Assembly (NCBI GenBank): GCA_022573095.1
Contig: JACZUR010000142.1
Span: forward strand, 1 to 6,118
DNA: 6,118 bases
Direction of reading: 5' to 3'
Origin: Gemmatimonadota bacterium
GTDB taxonomy: Bacteria > Gemmatimonadota > Gemmatimonadetes > Gemmatimonadales > GWC2-71-9
Below the pieces are notes generated by a model. That model was not told where the DNA came from. It worked only from the letters and a program-made list of their open reading frames with translations, and searched no databases. The translations under genes and the position numbers were made by a program. Below are positions 1 through 6,053 of this stretch, piece by piece; position 1 is the first letter of the stretch, and every line of letters starts with the position of its first letter.

Positions 1-405
1 AGGATAGTACGCGAGATACCCCAGGTGCAATAGCCAAGACAAGGACACCGAAGGAAAGTCCCGTATCAGCGTGAAAGATACCTGACCTCCAAACAAGAGA
101 TCCTCCATCCACTGCACCTGCCGGTCGTTCTCTAGTATGTAATCGAGTCCGAGTTGGTCGTTGAACAGGCCGAACTCCATGTAGAGGGGAAGAATGAATA
201 GCAGCGGATAGGCATCATGAATGATCTTTCCTACGGAATCACCTTCTTCAAGCTTCGCAAAAAGAAATAACAGAGCGCCAAACAGGACGTGAGCGACGAG
301 CATCCCCATGTTGGCGGGCAGCAAGACGTTGCCGCGAGCAAGGATAACGATGCTCACAAAGCCAAGATACGTCGCGAGAAGTTTGTCGACCGGTCTTAAA
401 GCCAA
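1..405 (-). CDS. PAP2/Aur1-like integral membrane protein, C-terminus beyond left edge (partial)
   Basis: Translating the minus strand from 405 to 1 gives about 135 uninterrupted codons. The product is strongly hydrophobic with about four membrane segments: residues near LLATYLGFVSIVILA, then MLVAHVLFGALLFLF, then YPLLFILPLYMEFGLF, and a last one around SLSWLLHLGYLAYYP at the window edge. The stretch containing WMEDLLFGGQ followed by a membrane segment with HLGYLAYYP is typical of the N-terminal half of Aur1-like PAP2 proteins (PAP2_3 type). The catalytic PAP2 motifs would lie further left and cannot be checked. The chosen start is TTG at 405-403 (reads MALRPVDK), preceded by AGGT seven bases upstream and overlapping the reductase stop codon by 10 nt. 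TTG at 423-421 is an alternative. No ATG is available near the start. As last visible gene of the ceramide operon it may transfer a phospho-head group to ceramide, as in inositol-phosphorylceramide synthases, or dephosphorylate a lipid phosphate. Family is fairly sure; substrate is inference. Confidence 0.68.
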   Translation of the reverse strand, partial: MALRPVDKLLATYLGFVSIVILARGNVLLPANMGMLVAHVLFGALLFLFAKLEEGDSVGKIIHDAYPLLFILPLYMEFGLFNDQLGLDYILENDRQVQWMEDLLFGGQVSFTLIRDFPSVSLSWLLHLGYLAYYP

Positions 406-1379
406 CGCTGCGACCTGTACCAATCGGTAGTTTCGGCGATTCCCCTGGCGGCGTCGTACTCAGCCGACCAACCCGTGTCATCTTCTAGCTTGCTCGGGTC
501 GCAGGTCCAAGCGGGAGCGAAGAACTCAGCACCCTTGTCGGGGGAAAGAATAGTGGTTTGTCCCGTCAACTTTGCCGCGGCACCGGTGACTTGCAGAACC
601 AAACGACCCAACCCCTGAGGGATTTTTATCAGGCGTGGGCTTCCGGTCTCGCGTCGTTTAACAGCTCGGAAAATAGTCTCCACTAGTTGTCGCGATGTAA
701 CTATCTCGCGGTGCGCCGGGTAGTAGGTAGTGTTCCTGGATCCGTGAACCGCTGCGGCAAGAATGGCGCGGGCGAGATCCTTAGCATGTACAAGCGACAA
801 CTCCTGGGACCCGTCGCCGAAGATTGGGATAATTCCTAGGCGGGCTAGCTTAAAGACCCTTAGGAGTTCTCTGTCACCGGGGCCATACACCGCCGGCGGG
901 CGGACGATAGTCCAGGGAAGCGTTGATCCGCGCAGGGCGTCCTCACCGGCCAGCTTGCTTCGCCCGTAGTCCGTGACCGGGTCTGATGCGCTGGGATCCG
1001 AGACGACAAGCCCCCGGCGAGTCGGTCCGGCAGCGGCTAAGCTGCTCACATAGAGAATGCGGCTAAGTGAACTCTGATTAGCGGCCGCTCTGGCGAGCTT
1101 GCGCGTTGCCTCCGCATTGGTGCGGAAGAACTCGGCCTCCGACCTTGCAGCGATGATGCCTGCCAGGTGAAAAACAACGTCGGTCCCGGAACATCCCGCC
1201 TCCAGTGCCTCCGTGTTTTCCATATCCCCGATGATGAGTTCGGGTATTCGATCCGCAAAGACGCGTTTCGCTTTGGAGCGGCTCCGGGCGAGGCACACGA
1301 CGTCGAACTGCTGGTCCAGTAGATGGCTTACGAGGTGAGAACCGATGAATCCGGTTCCGCCGGTAACAAATGCCTTCAC
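396..1379 (-). CDS. cerR: NAD(P)-dependent epimerase/dehydratase-family reductase, probable ceramide reductase CerR
   Basis: A 327-residue cytosolic extended short-chain dehydrogenase. The Rossmann dinucleotide motif is TGGTGFIG at residues 6-13 (GxxGxxG). FHLAG follows at 70-74, the catalytic-serine strand YVSSLAAAGP at 110-119, the YxxxK pair as Tyr138 and Lys142 in DYGRSKLAGE, and the RPPAVYGPGD segment typical of this family at 160-169. The length is normal and all catalytic residues are present. The start is GTG at 1379-1377, because its G-TGA overlap with the upstream stop codon (1378-1376) gives a 4-nt coupled junction and the glycine motif falls at the expected distance from it. In Caulobacter a protein of this family, CerR, reduces 3-ketoceramide to dihydroceramide after N-acylation. 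The location directly after spt and a bCerS-like gene supports the same role. Sequence alone would only support a generic NAD-dependent epimerase, dehydratase or dihydroflavonol-reductase-like enzyme, so the specific function rests on context. Confidence 0.85.
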   Translation of the reverse strand: MKAFVTGGTGFIGSHLVSHLLDQQFDVVCLARSRSKAKRVFADRIPELIIGDMENTEALEAGCSGTDVVFHLAGIIAARSEAEFFRTNAEATRKLARAAANQSSLSRILYVSSLAAAGPTRRGLVVSDPSASDPVTDYGRSKLAGEDALRGSTLPWTIVRPPAVYGPGDRELLRVFKLARLGIIPIFGDGSQELSLVHAKDLARAILAAAVHGSRNTTYYPAHREIVTSRQLVETIFRAVKRRETGSPRLIKIPQGLGRLVLQVTGAAAKLTGQTTILSPDKGAEFFAPAWTCDPSKLEDDTGWSAEYDAARGIAETTDWYRSQRWL

Positions 1380-2494
1380 AGTGGCAGGTCGTACATTCTC
1401 AGTGTCTTATACCTCGAAAAACCCAAGCGCTGGAGCCCGTTATTCATCGCAGTGTTGTCTTCCAGGATCCATCCGGCCTCGCCCCACCGATACCCCATCT
1501 TAACGCCTTTCTCCCAGATCCAATGGTACATCAACGCGTCCGCTCCAGTCCGGCGGTACTGAGGGAGGACTCCCAATAGCAGGATACGCGTCCGAGTGAT
1601 CTTCCTCGAGGCCCAAAGAACCCTGATTATGCCGGGAAACAAACGGCCGGATGGGTTTTTCTTCAGCGCTACATTGAGGTCGGGAAGGGCGAGCGCGAAC
1701 CCTACCAGTTCGGTCCCTTTTTCCGCGAAGACTATGAAGTCCGGCACGATAACCGGTTTGAGCTGCTTTGCGAGGTGATCGATTTCCTCCTCCGTCATAG
1801 GTACGAAACCCCAGTTTTTCTCCCAAGCCGAGTTGTAGATCGCCTTGATACGGTCGATTTCTTCCTTGAACCGTTTCATGTTGATGGACCGCAACACAAT
1901 TCCCTGCCTCTCTGCGATCAGTTTAGCGCCTCTCACGAGCCGCTCCGGGAGACTGCTACTCTGGCTCTGATATTGGTACAGATCTTTTACTTTCTCGAAT
2001 CCAGCTGACTCCACCAGGTCGATGTAGTACTCGGGGTTGTGCGGATTCAGCAGCGTGGGGGGCGTGTCGAGACCCTCTACTACGAGTCCGCACTCATCGT
2101 TAGTAGAGAAGGAGGCTGGCCCTCTCATAGTCGTTAGACCTCTGGACCTCAACCAGTCAGCGGATGCGTGGAAAAGGGCGTGGGAAACGGCTCGATCGTT
2201 GACGCACTCGAAAAAACCGAAGAACCCGACCCTGTCTTCGTGAAGCTCGTTGTGAGTCCGGTTCTCGATGGCCGCTATCCGCCCAACGACCGCTCCATCG
2301 CGGACAGCCACGAAGTATTCGGCGTCCGCGTGCCTGAAGAAGGGATTCTTCTTGCGGCTGAGCAGGGTTCGTATGTCCATGCGCAACGCGGGGACCCATA
2401 GGGGGTCCCCACGATGCAGTCGGTACGGAAAATCTATGAATTTGGCCAGGTCACGTTTTGACCTGACTGACAGTATCTCGATGTCGCCGCTCAG
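1376..2494 (-). CDS. bcerS: GNAT-like N-acyltransferase, probable bacterial ceramide synthase bCerS (CTG start proposed)
   Basis: About 372 residues if translation starts at CTG 2494-2492. Family-typical blocks appear in order: FPYRLHRGDPLWVPALR at residues 22-38, RKKNPFF, a GNAT beta-strand region RDGAVVGRIAAI, FGFFE, RGPASFSTNDECGL, NPHNPEYY, AWEKNWGFVPMTEEE, KQLKPVIVPD, LPDLNVALKK, and a C-terminal GNAT-like half ending GWILEDNTAMNNGLQRLGF. This is the layout of the large double-GNAT-like proteins found near bacterial spt genes, including the Caulobacter ceramide synthase that acylates the amine of 3-ketosphinganine. The first in-frame conventional start is TTG at 2386, which would delete the conserved FPYRLHRGDPLWVP block; there is no ATG, GTG or TTG between the in-frame TAA and that codon. 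The CTG overlaps the spt stop (CTGA) and has a strong Shine-Dalgarno 8 nt upstream. Family is secure; ceramide synthase activity is inferred from context; the start is likely but unproven. Confidence 0.82.
   Translation of the reverse strand: MSGDIEILSVRSKRDLAKFIDFPYRLHRGDPLWVPALRMDIRTLLSRKKNPFFRHADAEYFVAVRDGAVVGRIAAIENRTHNELHEDRVGFFGFFECVNDRAVSHALFHASADWLRSRGLTTMRGPASFSTNDECGLVVEGLDTPPTLLNPHNPEYYIDLVESAGFEKVKDLYQYQSQSSSLPERLVRGAKLIAERQGIVLRSINMKRFKEEIDRIKAIYNSAWEKNWGFVPMTEEEIDHLAKQLKPVIVPDFIVFAEKGTELVGFALALPDLNVALKKNPSGRLFPGIIRVLWASRKITRTRILLLGVLPQYRRTGADALMYHWIWEKGVKMGYRWGEAGWILEDNTAMNNGLQRLGFSRYKTLRMYDLPL
2390..2410 (-). repeat. 8-bp perfect inverted repeat inside bcerS
   Basis: GGGGACCC (2390-2397) and GGGTCCCC (2403-2410) are perfect reverse complements separated by 5 nt. 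In the minus-strand mRNA this would form a GC-rich hairpin about 85 nt downstream of the proposed CTG start and just upstream of the TTG at 2386 that a gene caller would pick. It encodes the conserved GDPLWVP segment, so the symmetry could be accidental. If the hairpin forms, it would tend to hide the 2386 TTG region from initiation. Confidence 0.4.
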
Positions 2495-3693
2495 ATGATT
2501 CCCACCTCTTTACCCAGTTTGGCGAACGTGTCGAGCGCAAAATCGATCTGGCTGTCGGAATGTGAGGCCATGAGACTCGTGCGGAGGCGGCACTCCTTAG
2601 GTGGTACAGCCGGCGGTACTACCGGATTGGTAAAGATTCCGGCGTCAAACACCTTTCTCCAGAACCGGAAGGTATCCCAGAGTTCTCCGATTACCACGGG
2701 AACGATGGGAGTCTCGCTGGCTCCGATCTCGTAGCCGAGGCTCTTGAGGCCGTCCTGAAGTTTGTGCGTATTCTTCCAGAGGTTTTCACGCCTCTCGGGC
2801 TCCGATACCATGACTTCCAGAGCTGCCAGTACGCCAGCTGTATTAGCCGGGGGCAGCGCTGCGGAGAACATGAGGGGCCGGCTGAGGTGTTTGAGATAGT
2901 CGATCACCTCCTCCGTGCCTGTGACGTACCCACCGATCGAACCCAAGGACTTTGAGAAAGTTCCGGCAATGACATCGACTTCGTCAGCTAGTCCAAAGTG
3001 CGCCGCCGTGCCCTCACCATTCGGACCCAACACACCTACGGCGTGGGCGTCATCGACGGCAAGTGCGGCTCCGTAGCGGTGAGCCAAGTCTACGAGCGCC
3101 GGCAGGTTTGCGATGTTGCCCTCCATCGAATAAACCCCGTCGACAACTATGAGTAACCCCTTGCCCGAATGTTTCTGTAGCAGGGACTCGAGCTGAGCCA
3201 TGTCGCCGTGTCTGAAGCGTTCTGTCACGCCGTAAGACATTTTGGCGCCGTCGACGATAGAGGCGTGATCCAGTTTATCTATGAGGACAACGTCGTTTCG
3301 TCCCACCAGCGCCGAGATGAGGCCGAGATTGGCCTGATAGCCGGTGCTGAATACGAGGGCGGATTCCTTGCCGATGAAGGCCGCCAGCCTTTGCTCGAGG
3401 ATTTCGTGAAGGTCGAGGGTGCCATTGAGAAATCTGCTACCCGTGCAGCCTGATCCGTATCGTTCGAGAGCGTCTCGAGCCGCTTCGAGAACCTTGGGAT
3501 GGTGTGTGAGACCCAGATAATTGTTGGATCCCATCATTATTATGTCGCGGCCCTCTATGGTGACGATGGTGTCGTTTGACTTCGAGATCGACTTAAAGTA
3601 CGGATATAGACCCGTTTTTTTGATCTCGCGTGCCTGCGTGAAGTTGCTGCACTTATCAAAGAGAGCTACTTGCTGCAGTGTATCTGTATTCAC
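2491..3693 (-). CDS. spt: Serine palmitoyltransferase (alpha-oxoamine synthase family, PLP-dependent)
   Basis: About 400 residues, normal for the soluble bacterial enzyme, which condenses L-serine with a fatty acyl thioester to 3-ketosphinganine, the first step of sphingolipid synthesis. Landmarks numbered from the GTG start: LFDKCSNF near residue 11, GLYPYFKSI, GSNNYLGLTHHP at about 55-66, GSGCTGSRFLNGTLDLHE, VFSTGYQANLG, the cofactor-stacking His143 in LDHASIVDG, the pyridine-nitrogen Asp214 with His217 in VDDAHAVGV, and the PLP Schiff-base Lys248 in GTFSKSLGSIGGY. RDHASIVDG-like and SRFLNGTLD motifs resemble the Bacteroidota type of Spt more than the Sphingomonas one. Glycine C-acetyltransferase (Kbl) and AONS are paralogues, but neighbouring bCerS and CerR genes favour Spt. 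The start GTG 3693-3691 gives the family-typical N-terminus and follows GAGGAG, though closely; TTG 3720-3718 would add nine residues. It is the first gene of the leftward operon, and its stop overlaps the next start. Confidence 0.92.
   Translation of the reverse strand: MNTDTLQQVALFDKCSNFTQAREIKKTGLYPYFKSISKSNDTIVTIEGRDIIMMGSNNYLGLTHHPKVLEAARDALERYGSGCTGSRFLNGTLDLHEILEQRLAAFIGKESALVFSTGYQANLGLISALVGRNDVVLIDKLDHASIVDGAKMSYGVTERFRHGDMAQLESLLQKHSGKGLLIVVDGVYSMEGNIANLPALVDLAHRYGAALAVDDAHAVGVLGPNGEGTAAHFGLADEVDVIAGTFSKSLGSIGGYVTGTEEVIDYLKHLSRPLMFSAALPPANTAGVLAALEVMVSEPERRENLWKNTHKLQDGLKSLGYEIGASETPIVPVVIGELWDTFRFWRKVFDAGIFTNPVVPPAVPPKECRLRTSLMASHSDSQIDFALDTFAKLGKEVGII
2501..2509 (-). promoter_or_regulatory. 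Strong ribosome binding site for bcerS, deciding its CTG start
   Basis: On the minus strand AGAGGTGGG, containing GAGGTG, lies inside the last codons of spt. Eight nucleotides separate GAGGTG from the CTG at 2494-2492. The in-frame stop TAA lies immediately before this site, so initiation must occur downstream of it. The next non-ATG/GTG/TTG alternatives (ATC, ATA) are further away, which makes CTG the best-placed codon. Confidence 0.65.
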
Positions 3694-3695
3694 GG

Positions 3696-3701
3696 CTCCT
3701 C
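3696..3701 (-). promoter_or_regulatory. Possible ribosome binding site for spt GTG start
   Basis: GAGGAG on the minus strand is separated from GTG 3693-3691 by two bases, or four if only GAGG pairs. The spacing is short, but the upstream TTG at 3720 has only AAG-type matches before it. This tips the choice toward GTG without settling it. Confidence 0.4.
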
Positions 3702-3755
3702 GCCGAAGGGGATTAGACAATAGACTTGCGGCGTTGCGCCTTGCCTTGGCACTCG

Positions 3756-3784
3756 ATTTTACACCTTAGGTTCCTATCACACAA
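3756..3784 (-). promoter_or_regulatory. Candidate sigma-70-like promoter for the spt operon
   Basis: Reading leftward, TTGTGT (3784-3779) and TAAAAT (3761-3756) are separated by exactly 17 nt, close to the TTGACA/TATAAT consensus. Transcription would begin near 3749, leaving a leader of roughly 55 nt before GTG 3693, or about 30 nt before TTG 3720. It lies within the 110-nt divergent region 3694-3803, so it may overlap control of the rightward genes. I found no equally good promoter pointing right. Matches to short consensus can arise by chance. Confidence 0.42.
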
Positions 3785-3803
3785 GCCCTTGTACGGGTTT
3801 AGG

Positions 3804-4490
3804 ATGTTGGTGCTGGGGCTGGCCCTACTCGGCGTTTTCCCTGCCAGTGCTCGCTCTCAAGACGCCGGTTTCGCGCTGAGTTCGGGTGATTTCGCCGCGG
3901 GGATTGGCGCTGCAGCAGTGTTCTTTGCGCCGAGTGTTCTCAATATCAACCAGGCACCGGCGGATTGCGGTCCCTGTCCTAGGAAAAATGTGCCCTTCTT
4001 CGACCGTTGGGCTATCGGACGGGGCTCCCCAGTCGCTGCTAGAGCTGGTGACGTCGGGGTTGCGGCTCTGGCTCTGGCGACCTGGTGGGACCTTGGAAGG
4101 GAAGGTGTCGATCCTGATCTGGTCGCGTCCCTTGAGTCGGCCGCTTGGGCGGCGGCAGCGGCTGAGTTGCTGAAGGCCGCTATTGCGCGGAAGCGGCCGG
4201 TTCTTTACGGGACCCAGGCCCGGGCGGCGGTAAACCGCGATGACAGCCAGCGGTCTTTGCCTTCGGTACATACCTCGACGGCGTTTGCACTGGCCACTAG
4301 CTACATTCTCACCCGCGGCCGCCTGTACGGAGAGGGGGCTCTGTCCGGTCGCAACCTGGCGGCTGTGGCCACGGCTACCCTGGTAGGAATCCTTCGGGTT
4401 GCGGGGGGGCGACACTTTCCCAGCGACGTAGTAGCCGGGGCCGCACTGGGCGCCGCCAGTGCTATTGTGGTGCACAAAATCAAATTCTAG
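3804..4490 (+). CDS. Exported PAP2-family phosphatase
   Basis: 228 residues from ATG 3804. The N-terminus (MLVLGLALLGVFPASA) reads as a signal peptide with likely cleavage around residues 15-19, so the active site probably faces the periplasm. All three PAP2 motifs are intact: K-x6-RP as Lys124, Arg131, Pro132; PSVH at 153-156 with the conserved His156; and R-x5-H-x3-D as Arg198, His204, Asp208. The enzyme should hydrolyse a phosphomonoester or pyrophosphate, perhaps of a lipid such as phosphatidate, undecaprenyl pyrophosphate or a sphingoid phosphate. A CGPC motif (Cys55 and Cys58) occurs in the exported part before the catalytic core. An upstream in-frame TTG at 3726 would add 26 residues, but it would lie downstream of nothing that resembles a ribosome site and would bury the signal peptide. 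TTG 3789 is another possibility. It is divergent from spt and is followed after 10 nt by the permease gene, suggesting co-transcription. Confidence 0.85.
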   Translation: MLVLGLALLGVFPASARSQDAGFALSSGDFAAGIGAAAVFFAPSVLNINQAPADCGPCPRKNVPFFDRWAIGRGSPVAARAGDVGVAALALATWWDLGREGVDPDLVASLESAAWAAAAAELLKAAIARKRPVLYGTQARAAVNRDDSQRSLPSVHTSTAFALATSYILTRGRLYGEGALSGRNLAAVATATLVGILRVAGGRHFPSDVVAGAALGAASAIVVHKIKF

Positions 4491-4500
4491 GAAAATTCGG

Positions 4501-5868
4501 ATGAGTGTGGGTGGGCTGCCTCGCGCCATGGGACTTCGCGATGTGGTTCTGTTCAATATCGCCGCGATCGTTGGGTTGCGTTGGATTACAACGGCGGGAA
4601 AGATCGGGCCCTTCGCCTTAGTACTTTGGCTGGTGGCGTTGGTGGCGTTTTTCATACCTTCAGCGCTCGCAGTAGCCGATCTTTCGGAGAGCGATCCCGG
4701 TGAGGGGGGTCTCTACCGCTGGGTGACCTCCGCGTTCGGTGAGACGCACGGCTTCTTGGCTGGCTGGGGGTACTGGGTCAACAACCTCGTCTACTACCCC
4801 TCGCTGTTAGTAACAACGGCAGCCATAGCCGCCTACGCCCTTGGACCGGAAAACGTCGGACTGGCGGACAACCAGCTATTCGTAGCGGTTTTTTCTCTAG
4901 TAGTCCTGTGGCTGGCACTCGGATTGAACATTCTCGGATTGGATGTCGGCAAATGGGTGCAGAATTTGGGCGCCATAGGCACGTGGATCCCAGCTGTAAT
5001 ACTGGTCGTCCTTGGCGCGTGGGTGCTTCTGAAGTTTGGTTCCGCGACGCCCTTTGAGCCTTCGCAGTGGGTGCCGCCCGACTTTGACTACTCCCTGTTG
5101 GCTTTCTTCGCCACAATGACGTTCGGATTCGCCGGTCTGGAACTAATACCCGTGCTCGGCGGGGAGATTCGCGACGCCGCGCGGACGATTCGCCGCGGCA
5201 TTCTGATCTCGGGTGCTCTGATTGTGTTCGTCTACCTTATTGGAACGGCTGCAATCTTGGCGGCACTGCCGCCCGAAACCGTCGACATCACCAACGGAGT
5301 TCCTCAGGCGACAGCAGCTATCGAGCTTCGGCTTGGCTTGACTGGGATCACCTATATCGTGGCGGTGATGCTCGTCATAGGAAACCTGGGTGGTGTGGGT
5401 GCATGGTTGGCTGGTACGGCGAGGATACCCTTTGTGGCGGGGCTCGACCGCAAGCTCCCTCCGGCGTTCGGCAGGGTGCATCCGAAGTGGAAGTCTCCGT
5501 ATGTGGCCCTGTTGGTGCAGGGAGGGGTTGCGACGCTGTTTGTTTTGAGCGGGTTGTTGGGGAGCACCGTAGAGACTGCCTATCTGGTACTGCTGGACAT
5601 GACAATTATCCTTTACTTTATCCCCTACCTTTATGTGTTTGCTGCGTATTTGGTGCTGCTGGGAAGCAGGAGTGGCTCGCAGGCTCCGCGCAAAGCCATG
5701 GCTTTGATGGGGTTCTTGTCCGTCCTGCTGTCTATATTCCTCGCTGCGGTGCCGACCGGAAGTACGGGAGAGCTGTGGGTGTTCGAACTGAAACTATGGG
5801 GCGGTGTATTCGGTTTCATGGGTGTTGGGTTTTGGTTTGCCCGCAGATCGGGTGACCGGCTGGCCTAA
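4501..5868 (+). CDS. APC-superfamily amino acid permease
   Basis: 455 residues from ATG 4501, with about 12 hydrophobic segments, the usual number for amino acid-polyamine-organocation transporters. The N-terminal MGLRDVVLFNIAAIVGLRW covers the first helix, including the broken substrate-binding region. The loop GEGGLYRW after the second helix (residues 67-74) and GFLAGWGYWVNN in the third are typical APC signatures. A segment reading FGFAGLELIPVLGGEIRDAARTI marks the helix-6 region and the following cytoplasmic loop. AGGA, overlapping the preceding stop codon, lies 8 nt before the ATG. An upstream in-frame start at 4459 would overlap the phosphatase gene and add 14 unrelated residues, so I reject it. 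The substrate cannot be read from sequence; glutamate/GABA-type and general amino acid carriers share this look. Proximity to an enzyme that consumes serine is suggestive at most. Confidence 0.88.
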   Translation: MSVGGLPRAMGLRDVVLFNIAAIVGLRWITTAGKIGPFALVLWLVALVAFFIPSALAVADLSESDPGEGGLYRWVTSAFGETHGFLAGWGYWVNNLVYYPSLLVTTAAIAAYALGPENVGLADNQLFVAVFSLVVLWLALGLNILGLDVGKWVQNLGAIGTWIPAVILVVLGAWVLLKFGSATPFEPSQWVPPDFDYSLLAFFATMTFGFAGLELIPVLGGEIRDAARTIRRGILISGALIVFVYLIGTAAILAALPPETVDITNGVPQATAAIELRLGLTGITYIVAVMLVIGNLGGVGAWLAGTARIPFVAGLDRKLPPAFGRVHPKWKSPYVALLVQGGVATLFVLSGLLGSTVETAYLVLLDMTIILYFIPYLYVFAAYLVLLGSRSGSQAPRKAMALMGFLSVLLSIFLAAVPTGSTGELWVFELKLWGGVFGFMGVGFWFARRSGDRLA

Positions 5869-5939
5869 ACCATGTAGGAGCGATACTCATTACTTAACAC
5901 GAGGATCACTATCCGCGGATCAACCTTGGACAGATCTAT

Positions 5940-6053
5940 ATGAAACTCAGGTTTCTTGCAGTCTTCGCGTTACTCACGCCTGCTGCCGTTTGGGCTCAGG
6001 GTGTGGCTGTTGAGGCATTTTCCCCTTGGATGGTACGGACGAGTCCGCGATAA
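5940..6053 (+). CDS. Short ORF with signal peptide; possibly start of a frameshifted secreted protein
   Basis: ATG 5940 opens a 37-residue frame. Its first 20 residues (MKLRFLAVFALLTP... ending VWAQ) make a textbook secretion signal: a basic start, a hydrophobic core and an Ala-x-Ala-like cleavage region, followed by GVAVEAF. The frame then closes at TAA 6051-6053 after a poor-looking tail. The +1 frame is open from about 6001 to the window end and reads like ordinary protein (RDKSAAIRIVEEIRLLDKRE). Removing one base from TTTTCCCC at 6018-6025 would join the two into a longer exported protein that leaves the window. Only a weak GGA lies upstream as ribosome site, and it is 71 nt downstream of the permease stop. 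No family could be recognised. Confidence 0.5.
   Translation: MKLRFLAVFALLTPAAVWAQGVAVEAFSPWMVRTSPR

Noticed and set aside
248..481. Minus-strand 77-codon frame overlapping the cerR end
   Set aside because: The other frame here encodes a coherent membrane protein continuing the operon; this one is basic, low in hydrophobic residues and shadow-like.
3729..3745. GGCG-CAA-CGCC mini-hairpin in the spt leader on the minus strand
   Set aside because: A four-base stem with a three-base loop is too short to support a riboswitch or attenuator call.
3726..3803. Extension of the PAP2 phosphatase to a TTG start at 3726
   Set aside because: It would put 26 residues before a clear signal peptide, has no good ribosome site, and runs through the leftward promoter candidate.
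4459..4500. Extension of the permease to a start at 4459
   Set aside because: It overlaps the phosphatase gene, adds residues unlike the family, and the ATG at 4501 has a well-spaced AGGA.
3825..4655. 276-codon open frame on the minus strand opposite the PAP2 phosphatase and permease start
   Set aside because: Composition is rich in Arg, Pro, Ser and Gly, it is antisense to a gene with intact catalytic motifs, and it spans two real genes; it is a shadow of GC-rich coding sequence.
5403..5855. 150-codon plus-strand frame inside the permease
   Set aside because: It is out of frame with a 12-TM protein whose helices are continuous through the region, and the translation has no domain-like features.
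5903..5922. GGATCA direct repeat and ATCCGCGGAT palindrome between the permease and the short ORF
   Set aside because: The repeats are only 6 and 10 bases long, no T-run follows to make a terminator, and nothing shows they are an operator; chance is a sufficient explanation.
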